32,782 nt of DNA from assembly GCF_004337985.1 (NCBI RefSeq), contig NC_043741.1, positions 40,692 through 73,473 on the forward strand, read 5' to 3'. Under the pieces are notes generated by a model. That model saw only the letters and a program-made list of their open reading frames with translations, did not search any database and was not told where the DNA came from. A program made the position numbers and the translations under genes. This document shows positions 20,775 through 30,996 of this stretch, piece after piece (position 1 is the stretch's first letter; every line of letters begins with the position of its first letter). This DNA comes from Pyricularia pennisetigena. Taxonomy: Eukaryota; Ascomycota; Sordariomycetes; Magnaporthales; Pyriculariaceae.

Positions 20775-21745
20775 ACGCCAACATGCTGACAGACGAATAC
20801 ACGGCAACGAGCGTCTTTGGCGGCGTGTACCAACACGGCGCCGACGCCCTCCTCTCGGGCGGCATCAACCCCAACATCCACCGGGCGATCCGCTCGGAGC
20901 TGCTGGAAAAGTTCATCCCGGCCGTGGGTGCGGCGCTCGAGTGGCACGGCCTGCGGTGGGAGCACTACGTGACGGGCGGGACCAACACGACGCGCGGCTC
21001 GGCCATCCGGCTGGAGCAGGCCGTGACGGAGGCGCGCACGGGGCGCAACGCGGCGGGGCTGGGCCAGACCATCTCGTTCCTCCTCGAGACGCGCGGCATC
21101 CGGCTGGCCGACCAGCACTTTCAGCGGCGCGTGGCGACGCAGCTGGTCAAGATCGAGGCCATCCTCGACGCGGCGCGCGACCGGGCCGCCGAGGTGTACA
21201 GGACGGTCGAGGGCGCGCGCGCAGAGTTCGTCCGCGGCGACGACGACATCGTCGTGACCGACTACCCCGTCCCCGAGACCCGCACCTTCACCTTCATCGA
21301 CCGGGACAACGGCAGCGTCGTCAGGGCGCCCGTGCAGTGGCAGCGGACGACGCCGTCGGTCGCGAACCTGACGCGCCCCAGGCCCGAGGCTTACATCATC
21401 CCGCGGACGTGGCACGACGTGGCGGAACGGCTCGAGATCCTGGGCCTCGAGGTGGAGAGGTTGGGGTACGTCTTCAACCAGACCGTGGAGGCGCTCAACG
21501 TGACGTCGTCCAGTCTCGGCCGTACGCTTTACGAGGGCCACGTGCTCAACACGGTCACCACTGCGGCCTACAGGCGTGACGTCGTGCTGCCGGTGGGCAG
21601 CTTCAGGGTCAGCACGAGGCAGAAGAACGCAGCGCTGGCCTTTATCGCGCTGGAGCCCGAGAACATTGACAGCTACGTTACCTTCAACATCATCCCGCTC
21701 AAGGTGGGCGAGGAGTATCCTATTTTCAGGATTCCCAGGGCCTGA
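19795..21745 (+). CDS. Secreted M14 family zinc carboxypeptidase
   Basis: An extracellular metallopeptidase expected to remove C-terminal residues from peptides. Three exons (19795-20059, 20173-20595, 20793-21745) encode 546 residues. A signal peptide ends near residue 24 (RVAA before QSGG). The zinc ligands are H142 and E145 ([11 protein letters not shown]) and H230 (DLHEYTA). The substrate carboxylate pair N200-R201 sits in LDPNRE, and the catalytic Glu is E328 in FLLETRG. H230 is created only by splicing exon 2 to exon 3, because its codon is split C|AC, which confirms the intron. Several NxT/S sites fit secretion. No propeptide boundary is obvious. Intron 1 holds a long A-rich tract. Intron 2 holds a (AC)n(TC)n microsatellite and is otherwise canonical (gtaagt, ctgacag). 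Confidence 0.93.
20677..20773 (+). repeat. Compound microsatellite (AC)14(TC)34 inside carboxypeptidase intron 2
   Basis: 28 nt of AC dinucleotides (20,677-20,704) pass directly into 69 nt of TC (20,705-20,773). The repeat fills half of the 197-nt intron. It ends in tctaac, which can serve as the branch point, 19 nt before the acceptor. Confidence 0.97.
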
Positions 21746-22759
21746 GGAGGAGGCTGGGCGGAGAGGGGATATTTGTTACATGCAGGTCTTGGCACGATGC
21801 TGACAGTTTTATGTCCATTTTGGGCAATACTTTTTTTTTTTTTTTTTTTTTTTCTCAGATTACAAAACAATTAATTCTCTGCCCCCATGTAGCACGCGGT
21901 CGGTCCCTTGTGCTTCTTTCTACTGTGGTAGTACTACTGTAGTAAACTTTGCACCTAGTCTAGTCAGAATACGTGCTAGGCACATGTTTGCCGCCCCCAC
22001 TCCTGGGCTGGATACCTCTCCCATGTCTGCATTACCTCGTCACCTCGGTAGCATCTTGCATACATTTAACTTATTTGGGGGTAGGTGGCTGCGAACCACT
22101 TTTCAAATACGAATGCGAGGCAGACTTATGGAGTTGTGAGCGTATGCAAACCTCGGTCCGCTCTGCACCGACCACCTATGCGCAACATGAACAAAGCCAA
22201 GCGAGCAAGAATGCAGGATAAGGATACCGATAAGAAAATAGTACATAAATTTTTTCTTTTCTTTTTTTTTCTTCTTTTTTTCGCTTGTCGTTTCTTTCTT
22301 TTTCTTTCTTCTTTTATTCTCCCTTCGGACATCATTGATACGACAAACGAGCAGCTCCCCCCTTCTAGAATCACCAGGCCCACTCACACCTGCTCTTGGT
22401 AACTCTATCGTACGTTGCCTGCCGGCGAGGGCAGCAGGGCTGGCTGCTTAAGCTTGTACCACTAAATTGAAAATTCGGGGGCGCTTGTCGTTCGCAAACG
22501 GGGTGGTGGGGTAGGTTCGGGTTATTAACGATCCCTGTCTATTAACGTCGAGAAAAGAAGAAGAAGAAAGAAACAGAGAAAAAAAAAAAAAAAGAAAAAG
22601 GTATCAGGCCAATGGTGCTCACTTCCTTTGCGATTACGTTGCAAAAGAGAGGAGTCGGCAGAATTAAAAAAAGACTAAAAAAAGAAAAAAGTAAAAAAAA
22701 AAAAAAAAAATTAGAGAAATAGAAAATCCACAAAAACTGCCCCCCTCCCTCCTCTGATG
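21746..22759. other. Convergent intergenic region with homopolymer tracts
   Basis: 1.0 kb between the carboxypeptidase and MYND gene 3' ends. It contains T runs (about 21,831-21,853), a long C/T-rich stretch (22,248-22,322) and A-rich runs (22,572-22,586 and 22,691-22,711). No gene is seen; an open frame at 22,542-23,033 minus only shadows the MYND gene. Confidence 0.5.
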
Positions 22760-23884
22760 CTACCTCGACCCAATTACACCCGGGGCCGTGAGTGCTTTGA
22801 CGAAATCCAACGCCTGGGGCGTTTCGCTCCATCCATACCACGTCTCTCGGAACGCCAAGCTGACCTCTTCCCTGGACCCCCGCGCGTACACCGTCGGTGA
22901 CTGGTGGCTGTACTGCGTCGGGTCGTGCAGCGCCGGCCAGTAGTGCTTGTTTCTGGCCGACGTTGCGGCAATCAGCTTCTCGATCTGTGCCCTGTTGCTC
23001 TCCTGCAGCGATTCTCCTCGACTGGTGCCGCACCTGCTGACCAGGTCTGGGCGTTTGTGTAGTATGTCACTCATTGCTTCTTCCCGGACCCACTGCGCCT
23101 TTTCTTGGAGCTCGTCCTGTTCGTCGCCCGCCGCCGCCGCCGCGTCTTGCCGCTTGGCTACAAAGTCGGTCAGGTTGGCCAGGTCCAGCGCCAGGCGGAC
23201 CTTGAGCAGGACGAGGGCGGCCAGCAACGGAAGCTTCTCGAGGCTCAGTTTCGCCAACGCCGTGTCGTCCAGCTCCTCGGTCGCGTCCTGGCTGCTCAGG
23301 TTGAGGAACGGCTCGGCGGGATCCCCCCATTTGTACCTGTCGTGGGGCACGGTGGCGTACCACTTGATAAAGTCGTAGGCTTCCTGGTCCCTGCCCAGCC
23401 GCAGCAGCAGCGTCGGCACGATGCTCCTGACGCCCATGACGTCCCCCCTATCGGCGTGCAGCATGGCCGTGGCGTGACCCAGCGCGGCCTCGACGGCCTC
23501 GCCGGTGCGGATGTTGAGCAGCGCCGTGACCAGGTCGAAGCGCGCCTGGAGGTAGGACCGGGGAACCTGGGTGGTGGCGCCGACGATGGCGGTGAACATT
23601 TCGCTGAGGGCGCTGACGGTGAAGTTGCCCGTCGCCCCGAGCATGTGGCGGTGCTGGTCCGGGCAGATGCGCTCCTGCAGCGTCGAGGCCTCGGCTTCGT
23701 ACGCGGCCAGCTGCCTCTTGACCATGGCGCAGGACGACTTGTGGCGCGGTCGGTCAGAGGCCTGGTGTTCGCGGCTGCAGTAGACGACGGCCTTGCAGGC
23801 GGCGCATCTTTGTAGGTTGAGGAGTTGAGGGCACGCCGGATCGCTGCATTTGGAAAAGGGCAGCCCGAGGTTGTAGCGGTTCAT
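22760..23884 (-). CDS. MYND-type zinc finger protein
   Basis: A single uninterrupted exon of 374 codons. An N-terminal MYND finger occupies about residues 13-52: C-x4-C (CSDPAC), CAACKAVVYC, then HQ-x2-D, and HK-x2-C, giving the usual cysteine/histidine zinc ligand pattern of a protein-interaction finger. The remaining ~320 residues look helical and rich in Leu and Ala, with a tetratricopeptide-like feel at about 110-190, and carry no SET or other catalytic motif. Fungal genomes hold many such MYND-only proteins of unknown role, and I assign no pathway. The start context is A-rich, with a T19-class tract on the plus strand immediately 5' of the ATG. No intron is needed, unlike most neighbours. 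Confidence 0.87.
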   Translation of the reverse strand: MNRYNLGLPFSKCSDPACPQLLNLQRCAACKAVVYCSREHQASDRPRHKSSCAMVKRQLAAYEAEASTLQERICPDQHRHMLGATGNFTVSALSEMFTAIVGATTQVPRSYLQARFDLVTALLNIRTGEAVEAALGHATAMLHADRGDVMGVRSIVPTLLLRLGRDQEAYDFIKWYATVPHDRYKWGDPAEPFLNLSSQDATEELDDTALAKLSLEKLPLLAALVLLKVRLALDLANLTDFVAKRQDAAAAAGDEQDELQEKAQWVREEAMSDILHKRPDLVSRCGTSRGESLQESNRAQIEKLIAATSARNKHYWPALHDPTQYSHQSPTVYARGSREEVSLAFRETWYGWSETPQALDFVKALTAPGVIGSR

Positions 23885-24888
23885 TTTTTTTTTTTTTTTC
23901 TCTCTCTGTTCGATGGCAACCAGAGAGAGTTTGTTGGCCTTTTTTTCTTCTCCTTTTTTATGCCCCTCTCTCTGTTGTGTTTGCCAAATGCTTGGGAGGG
24001 TGGAATTAATATTCAGGCCAGTCTTGAAACAGTCAATTCATTCCCAGTCTGTTGGGTAGCCAGTCCCCGTCACCTTCTTTATAATTAACGTCAGGGTATC
24101 AATCGGTTGATTCCGAATTTGCAGATTGGGATTCATGGTTACGGTACAATAGAAGCTAGACTGGACCCTGGCCCATGCCCTTGCGTCTAACAGGAGCGAG
24201 TAGAAAAACGTGGTTAGTCTAGTCATTTAAGTCTTGCTGCGATATGGTTTCCTTTCCTGAGCAAGCTTGCATGTTGGCAGCCATTCTGAAAGGTGTGTGC
24301 TTTTTTTTTTTTCTTTCTTTTTCTTTTTTTTTTTTTTTTTGTTCTTCTTCTGCCCTTGATCGCAGAGCATTCCAATTGCGGCATTGCAAACTCGTCACCC
24401 CTCCAGCCACTCACTCACTCCCCTCATCCAACGAAAACGGCGTGATTCGGATCCACTAATTGCCGGCCTGAACAAGCAGGGAGAAACAAGCACGGACAGT
24501 CAGCAGATTTAATATTTTACGGTAGAGTGATGAGTTGAAAAAATAGTGAACCCAAAAAAAGAATAAAAATAAAAGTAGTACAAACTAAATGATTAAATAT
24601 GGATAGGTGCCTGCCTAGCCGTAAACACACCAGGTACCAACCAAGTCAAGATTTGGCGATGTGATTGCTGCTTTTGGAAAGCAATTCACCAGCGCAGCAT
24701 ACTACTGGGTTCGATGCTACCGTTGTACGGCACCAAGAAAAAAAATCAAAAAAGAATCCAACGTAGCAACCCGAGCCTATTCCGTTTGTGGTTACCGGAT
24801 CGGCAACCAAACCTGCAATTGGGATTTGCTAAACTGCATTCGCTAATCAACCTGTCAAGACCCTGGTCTTTTTATTTTATTTTCTTTT

Positions 24889-24920
<32 letters not shown>

Positions 24921-25377
24921 CGTTTCTCTGTTCCTTTGCTTGCGGGGCGTTTCGTTTCGTCCGCCGTTGACGCTGGGGGGGGGACCGGGGAGATTTTTTA
25001 TGTTTTATGTTTTTTGCCTTTATTGCTTTATTTTTGCTTCCCTTTTTTCCTATCGCTTCTTCCCGCATGCCCAGAATAATCCCGTCGGATTATGCTCCAT
25101 CTTTTATGCTTGAAGATCCGATCCGTGCAATAATAATAATGTTGCCCCGTCGCCAGTTGTGCATTGCCTCTTAATACACAAATGTGCGTTGCGTCTCAAC
25201 ACACATTTTTTTTTTCTTTTTTTTTTTGCCTCTCAAATGCACAAATGTACGTCGACTTTTCATTTCTTGTTTTTAAGATCCTTTTTTTTTAGCTTCTTAA
25301 TTTATTTTTGACTACGATCTCAAGTACGCATTTATTCCTTATCCTCCACGTCTGACTCTGAAAGGACTAAACAAGAT
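23885..25377. other. Intergenic region, low complexity, no gene
   Basis: 1.5 kb with many T or A runs, including a T30 tract at 24,891-24,920 and T/C runs at 24,300-24,341 and 25,205-25,227. A degenerate direct repeat is present: gcctcttaatacacaaatgtgcgt at 25,165 recurs in altered form (gcctctcaaatgcacaaatg) at 25,228. No coding sequence supported. Confidence 0.5.
24891..24920. repeat. T30 homopolymer
   Basis: Thirty uninterrupted T residues in a non-coding, T-rich stretch, one of the two longest internal homopolymers in the window. Confidence 0.9.
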
Positions 25378-27511
25378 CTAGCGCGAGGTCGCAAAAATCT
25401 GATCCCTCAATCCCAACAACATGTCTTCGGCATCCTCCAACCTCTGCCGAATCACCCCATAGACGTAAAAGTCGGGCCGCCACAGCACAGCCTTTGCATT
25501 GTCCAAATCCTCCCGGAACCACCTGCCGTACTCACCCGACACGTCATCCGTTGGTTTGAGCATGATGACCTTGCCTCCGATGGCATCCAGGAACTTCTGG
25601 GCCGCGGGCGACAGACGTAGTCGTGCAGCGTCTCCCCATACAAGCAATCGCCAACCGGCGCCGTAGACTTGATCAAAGAGATCAGCGCTTCCACCGTCGG
25701 GACCTACCACTGGCCTCTGCATGGCCAAAAGACCTGCGGCGGGATGGTCCATCTGCAGAATTCCTGGCGTGCCAAGGTGAGGATCGAAGCCGTGTGGCGG
25801 AGCTTTTGTCAAAGATTTTGGTTTAGCTGTCCGGGTTCTGTGGTCCTATAAAAAGGTAAAAAATAAAAAAATAAAATAAAAAAACAGGTTCCTGGTCTCT
25901 ATCGCTCGGCTTGTAGGTGCATTATCAATAGGGAGGGGTTTGGCCGACTCACGGTTTGCCCTCAAATCCTTCGCATAGGCTGCAGCTCGTGCCTCGTCGG
26001 TCTCGCAAATGACCCTCCCGAGCAGCACGCTGTGGTCAATGATGGCTCGGACGTGGGCCAGCCGCTCCGTGCAGTACGAGTCCAGCAGGAACTCAGACGT
26101 CTTGCCCCCGAGGGCGAGACGCAGGCGCCACGCGAGGGCCGCGGCATCCCGCAGGCCGCTGTTCATGCCCTGGCCCAGGAAAGGGGGCATCTGGCACCTC
26201 GCGGACCGGAAGGTTGTCCCGTTAGCCAACACCAATCTCCCAATCTGGATCGTCAAGGAAACGACTCCCTCCCCCCCTCCAACCCAGCAAAACGCACCTG
26301 ATGGCAGGCATCCCCTGCCAGGAACACCCTATGCTTCCGCCATTCCCCTGCCCAGCGGGCTCGAAAGGTATACAGGGCGACGCGTTCCATGTCGACGTAG
26401 TGCTCGCTGAAGCCCCAGGGTCGAAGCAGCTCCCAGGCCCTGGACGTGGTGAAGAACTCCTCCTTGGTCTCGGTGGGGAGGCGCATGAACTCGACGCGGC
26501 GGCGGCCGTTGCCCGCCATGGCAAAGGTGGTCGGGCGGCTCGGGTCGCAGATCTGCGCGCCGTTCTTGTGCGGCAGCACCTTGGGCGGCAGGCCGTTGCC
26601 CTTGGTCAGCATGTCGCACACGAGCCAGTCGTACTGGAAGCCGAGGTCGTTGAAGTCGATGCCGCACAGCGAGCGGACCGTCGAGTTGGCGCCGTCGCAG
26701 CCCACGAGGTACCGTGCGCGCATGACGGTGGCTTTCGATGGCGTGCTGGATCCATCTTTGTTGGGCCATCTGTTGAATGTCACGGTGACGTGATCGTCGT
26801 CTTGGTGGAGAGAGTCGAGTTCTTTGGCCATCATTCCCCCCCTGCATATTAGCATGCATACTTCTCTTTTTGGTTAAAAATAGTGAATGACTGGTGGATA
26901 GTATGACACACCCAAACCTCGAATGATGTCGATGCCGGCATCCCTGCAGGCTTCTTCCAGCATAGACTCCAGCTCAGGCTGGCAGAAACCGCATGCTCTG
27001 TTCAGCCCGCTCGCGGTAGGCCTTTCCCATTGCAAATCGACAATCTGGAAACCTAAAGTCAGCCGAGAACAGGCAGGGACTATTTATTTTCCCCTAGGGC
27101 AGCTGTTCAAGTGACCCTGGAGACAAAAAAAAAAGAAAAAAAAAGAAAAGGCGTTAAGCTCACAATCTCTCCGTCTGCATCTTTCCAGGCAAAGTTGGTC
27201 CCCGGCGGGCCGATGATGTCCTCAAGCAGCGGCGTCAGCTTTGGTCCTAGACCAACCGACCTGAAGATGCGCTGGGCTTCGTGATCGAGACACACGGCGC
27301 GTGGCAGTGGATATCGCGCCGGCTGTCTGTCCACCACGGTGACCCTGGCGGGGGTGACCCCGGTCGGGGCCGCGGTGTCGCCGGGGCCGGGGCCGGCGCC
27401 TTTTCGTATCAAAAGCGCCAATAAGAGCCCAACTGGGCCCGCGCCGATGCATAGCACATCCTGCAGGTTTTCCCCAGCAAAATCCAAGTCTGTGTCGATG
27501 ACTGCCACCAT
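25378..27511 (-). CDS. FAD-dependent aromatic monooxygenase (MhpA / phenol 2-monooxygenase type)
   Basis: A flavoprotein hydroxylase related to 3-(3-hydroxyphenyl)propionate and phenol hydroxylases. Exons read right to left: 27511-27164, 27044-26918, about 26860-26298, 26190-25953, 25826-25378, giving about 574 residues. The FAD motif IGAGPVGLLLA is near 22-32. QPELESMLEEA is the segment before the substrate domain. YLVGCDGANSTVR is the DG motif, and GDACHQ|MPPFLGQGMNSGLRDA is the GD motif, split by an intron. The C-terminus (FYVYG) resembles the thioredoxin-like domain of the family. The exon 2/3 junction is uncertain. The obvious acceptor (atgcag, ending 26,842) is followed by a G run and gives a one-base phase mismatch. 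An acceptor at 26,861 (gagaag) with donor at 26,917 restores the frame. Otherwise the gene is intact. It may act on phenolics related to those of the left-hand block, 17 kb away. Confidence 0.87.
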
Positions 27512-27777
27512 TTTCTTTTTTTTTTCACGAGCTTGGACGGATCCACTGATGGAGCCTCACTGTAGCCAGTGCGTGCGATGGCCAAGAACTTGGACGTTGG
27601 AGTGTGTGGCGGCCAGGCATACTTGTGGGTTTAGCTTCACGGACCCCTCGTTCGACAGGGGTTCCGTGACATCTGGACCACTTAATCCCATAAATACTTA
27701 TTAGCAAATTTATATCAGTTGCTTTAATCGAATATGACGTTGTACTTGACCGGCCAGCTAAGTGCATTTTGTTCACG

Positions 27778-27842
27778 AAAAAAAAAAAAAAAAATAGATA
27801 AATAAATAAATAAATAAATAAAAAATAAACAGATAAATAAAT
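27778..27842. repeat. A17 tract followed by (ATAA)n microsatellite
   Basis: Seventeen A residues (27,778-27,794) are followed by imperfect tetranucleotide ATAA repeats, interrupted once by aaaaataaacag. Confidence 0.9.
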
Positions 27843-28640
27843 TGACTTATGAATAATTTGTAAATATTACAGCTGAGAATTATAATTCAAGCACTAATGT
27901 GAAGTTGGTATTGCAATCCTATGGCATCAAGTGACCCAGAATTCAAGCACCCCTCCCCCCCTCTTTGACTGCATAGGTGCGCGAAGCTAAACCCAAAATC
28001 GAAAACGTCAAGCCATTCAAGTGACGGTGCTATGGTCGTCTGTATTATCTGCCGAGGATCGAGTCTAAAAGATTAAATGGCTTGGCAGCTTGCCCATCTT
28101 TTTACTGGTTCGAGACATTTGCCGAACTATTCTTGGCTAATCTCAACACGTCATGGGTAAACAGGTTTTTGGTCCTACACGCGTCGTTGCGCTAGATTAT
28201 ACCGACACAGTTTGTCAAATAGCCTTTCCCGTCATTAAAGCGGACCGTTGTCTATGAATTTCGTGCAGAATTTCGACTTGAATTTCACACGTTATAATCA
28301 TTCCTATTCTTAGAGACTGTTGAATGATTATCTCTACGCACAGTGCATCCCTGAATGTGGATAATATTCATGTTGTATTTACATGGGAGTTTATCAAGAA
28401 TTTCTCATGACAATCCCATCCCTTTTTAAAAAAAAAAAAAAAAAAAAAAGAAATCACCGAGTTTATGGACGGCTAAACAATTGACAGCTTTGGTAGTAAA
28501 GCCGATAACAGGGGCAGTGGGTGGTGGTTGGTGTTCAGGAGTCACTAGAAGACAAGTATTTATACTACATGTTGGGCACCTTGTCTTGATATCTCGAGAG
28601 GAACATGACCATCAACATATTCTGATAGGCTTTTCTTTCC

Positions 28641-28646
28641 TATATA
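28641..28646 (+). promoter_or_regulatory. TATA box candidate of the GH32 gene
   Basis: TATATA about 117 bp before the ATG. No unambiguous CreA-type carbon repression site was seen nearby. Confidence 0.35.
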
Positions 28647-28762
28647 CATCATTTGATCTTTTACGCGCTGTTCAGCTTTACACTCGTTTACTAGCTGTTC
28701 AGCCTTGTCAATCTTTTCCGGCATACTTTGAAATAGAATTGTGCCAAGTTACAACAGTCCAA

Positions 28763-30811
28763 ATGCACCCCTCGGCCCTCTTGGCGGCCTTGTTTGCCGC
28801 CGCCTCGGCCGTCGAGGCCGCCCAAGGACCCTTCAGGGTCCCAGAGCTTATAACACAGGATTGGATACTCAACCACGCTCGCAACAGCAGTCTTTTCACG
28901 AGGTGGAGGCCACGCTCCCACTTCCTCGCGCCGGCCGGTTGGATGAATGATCCATGCGGCGCCTTTTACGATGCCGCCACCGACCTGTACCATTTGCAAT
29001 ATCAATTCCATCCCAATCACGCTAATTGGGGCAACGTCTCGTGGGGCCATGCCGTCTCCAGAGATTTGTTCCACTGGAAGGATATTAGAGACTGGCGAGA
29101 CGACTCGTCCGTGTCTCTGCCTGCTGGGCGGTTCAACAACGGACCACTCTCGTTTTTTTCTGGATCTTCACAGCCCGTCAACCTCCACGGAAAGCAAGAT
29201 GGCACTCTGTTGACTTTTGTAACGAGCGTCTATGACTTGCCTACAAACTGGGCGAAGCCGTACAAAAGAGGCATGGAAAGGCAATCTATATTCAGGAGCA
29301 CGGATGCCGGTCAGACTTGGCAAGACCTGGGCGTCGTCATCGACGGCCCTCCAAAAGGCTGGAACGTCACCGGATTCCGTGATCCTTATGCGTTTTCGAG
29401 CCCTCAACTCGACGCCATCCGCGGCGTCGGGCCGCACTACTATCTCACCGTCGGTTCGGGTCTCAAGGGGCCCAACGTCCCGGCCAAGTTTCACGGCGCG
29501 GAGCGCCCTGGCTACATCGGCCCTCGGATGCCCCTCTATGCCGCACCTGCCTCGGACCTGACCAAGTGGACGTTCGTCGGGCCTATATTGGAGGCGAGAG
29601 CCAACGCAAGCCTTGGCCACCCTGATATAACCGGTTCGTACGGATACAACTTTGAAACGAGCGGCATTTTCAGCCTGCCCATCAGCAGTCACGGCGGCGG
29701 CGGCGGCGGCAGAGCCAACACTGCTTGGTTCGCCGTCATGGGCACCGAGGGCGGCAACACCACGCTGCATCCGCATGAACACTGGGCTGTCTGGTCCCGC
29801 GGCACCGTGAGCGCTACCCGCGGCGGCGGCCCCAAGATGATCCCTTCGTCGGGCGGTGCGCTGGACTGGGGGATTTCGTATGCGCACACCACGTTTGAGG
29901 ATGGACGCAGGGGGAACGGCAGCAGGAGGATCGCGTGGGGTTGGGCAAACGAAGACATCAACGAGACCAAGCGTCCCGGAGGCTCGTGGATGTACCACGT
30001 GCTCAAGGCGTTCGGCTACGCGGGCGCCATGAACCTGCCCTTGGAGGTCTTTGTCAAGAGCACCACGGGACTGCGGAGGCACGACTACATTGACGGGAAC
30101 GAATGGGTCGCCGACCAAAAGAGTGCATATACCGCGCAGACCTTGGGCATCAGACCCTTGCCTGAAGTCATGAGCATGCTCACGAGCGGAGCGAGACAAG
30201 AAACCTTCAGCGTGGGACCTCTGCAGCCCGGCAGCGCGCCCAGAAAGGCGTTCCATGACGTGGGCGATTCTTGGGTCATGAAGGTTACGCTGCAGCCGTG
30301 GCAAGGAGGCCCGGCAGGCATCATCGTCGCCCAGAGCCCCGACAACACCGAGTACACGAGGATCATATTCGACCCCCGCGCCAAGCAGATCGTCGTGCGG
30401 CGGGAGCACAGCACCCTGCTGAAAGGCGTGTTCACCACGAGGCCGGTGACGGGTCATTTTGCCCCCTACACATACTCCAACGGCGCGACCGAGGACGTCA
30501 ACTTCACCATCGTGTTCGACAAGTCTCTGCTGGAGATATTCGTCAACGACCGGTTCGCGCTCACCACCAGGCTCTACCCCGTCCGTCGCGACAGCACCGG
30601 CATAAGCTTCTTTGCCGGAGAGCCGGGGGCGGGGACTGGTGCTGGTGCTGGTGCTGGTGCTGGTGGGCCGGCCATCGCGCCGTGGAAGCAGGCTACGGTC
30701 TGGAAGGGCTTGAACAAGGCTTGGCCGCACCGACCAGAGGATTCGAGCTCCAAGCTGGTCTGGGATTCACCCGAGGTGACGAACGGTTATACTTATTGGG
30801 ATGGATGGTAA
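28763..30811 (+). CDS. Secreted glycoside hydrolase family 32 (beta-fructosidase: invertase/inulinase/levanase type)
   Basis: Hydrolyses beta-fructosidic bonds in sucrose or fructans outside the cell. A single exon of 682 codons. The frame is open upstream, but the ATG at 28,763 begins a clear signal peptide (MHPSALLAALFAAASAVEA) and I start there. GH32 landmarks: WMNDPCG with nucleophile D63 (Cys where many members have Asn), GFRDPYA with transition-state stabiliser D207, and YNFETSG with acid/base E298 in place of the commoner ECP. The five-bladed propeller covers about 50-450, and the C-terminal beta-sandwich about 470-640 (LEIFVNDRFALTTRLYP). A Gly-Ala run near 626-634 is encoded by (ggtgct)n. 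Several N-glycosylation sites are visible. Exact specificity (sucrose, inulin or levan) cannot be told. Confidence 0.93.
   Translation: MHPSALLAALFAAASAVEAAQGPFRVPELITQDWILNHARNSSLFTRWRPRSHFLAPAGWMNDPCGAFYDAATDLYHLQYQFHPNHANWGNVSWGHAVSRDLFHWKDIRDWRDDSSVSLPAGRFNNGPLSFFSGSSQPVNLHGKQDGTLLTFVTSVYDLPTNWAKPYKRGMERQSIFRSTDAGQTWQDLGVVIDGPPKGWNVTGFRDPYAFSSPQLDAIRGVGPHYYLTVGSGLKGPNVPAKFHGAERPGYIGPRMPLYAAPASDLTKWTFVGPILEARANASLGHPDITGSYGYNFETSGIFSLPISSHGGGGGGRANTAWFAVMGTEGGNTTLHPHEHWAVWSRGTVSATRGGGPKMIPSSGGALDWGISYAHTTFEDGRRGNGSRRIAWGWANEDINETKRPGGSWMYHVLKAFGYAGAMNLPLEVFVKSTTGLRRHDYIDGNEWVADQKSAYTAQTLGIRPLPEVMSMLTSGARQETFSVGPLQPGSAPRKAFHDVGDSWVMKVTLQPWQGGPAGIIVAQSPDNTEYTRIIFDPRAKQIVVRREHSTLLKGVFTTRPVTGHFAPYTYSNGATEDVNFTIVFDKSLLEIFVNDRFALTTRLYPVRRDSTGISFFAGEPGAGTGAGAGAGAGGPAIAPWKQATVWKGLNKAWPHRPEDSSSKLVWDSPEVTNGYTYWDGW
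30638..30664 (+). repeat. Coding hexanucleotide repeat (ggtgct)4ggt in the GH32 gene
   Basis: Twenty-seven bases alternate Gly and Ala codons in the C-terminal region. Unit length is a multiple of three, so copy-number change would alter loop length without a frameshift. Confidence 0.9.
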
Positions 30812-30990
30812 TTTTTTTTTCTTTTTTTTTTCTGGGCCGGAAAAAAAACCCCCCTTTCTCTGCCTCGCGGCTCTGTAGAGTTGGCAAACAAAAAAAGGCT
30901 AAATGGCGCATCTGCTGCCAACCCGTACAGTTTATTCAAGTTTCTAGTCATCTAAAAGTTTTCTTTTTTTTTTTTTTTCTCTCTCTCTCT

Positions 30991-30996
30991 AATAAA
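30991..30996 (+). terminator. Polyadenylation signal candidate of the GH32 gene
   Basis: AATAAA following a CT-rich stretch about 180 nt downstream of the GH32 stop codon. Confidence 0.35.

Larger units (their letters stand above)
27512..28762. other. Divergent intergenic region, AT-rich
   Basis: 1.25 kb between the divergent flavin monooxygenase and GH32 genes. It holds an A17 tract, an ATAA microsatellite, an A-tract at about 28,428-28,449 and a TATATA at 28,641-28,646. The rightward frame from 28,481 to the GH32 ATG is open but lacks any feature of that protein. Confidence 0.5.

Noticed and set aside
20633..20792. In-frame N-terminal HTHT/SLSL repeat extension of the carboxypeptidase exon 3 frame
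   Set aside because: It translates the intronic microsatellite. Splicing from 20,595 to 20,793 restores the DLHEYTA zinc-ligand motif.
22542..23033. 163-codon minus-strand open frame
   Set aside because: It is an out-of-frame shadow of the MYND protein 3' end running into A/T tracts.
29168..30730. 520-codon open frame on the minus strand
   Set aside because: It is exactly antisense to the GH32 gene, is Arg/Pro/Gly/Val-rich as expected from GC-biased codons, and has no domain.
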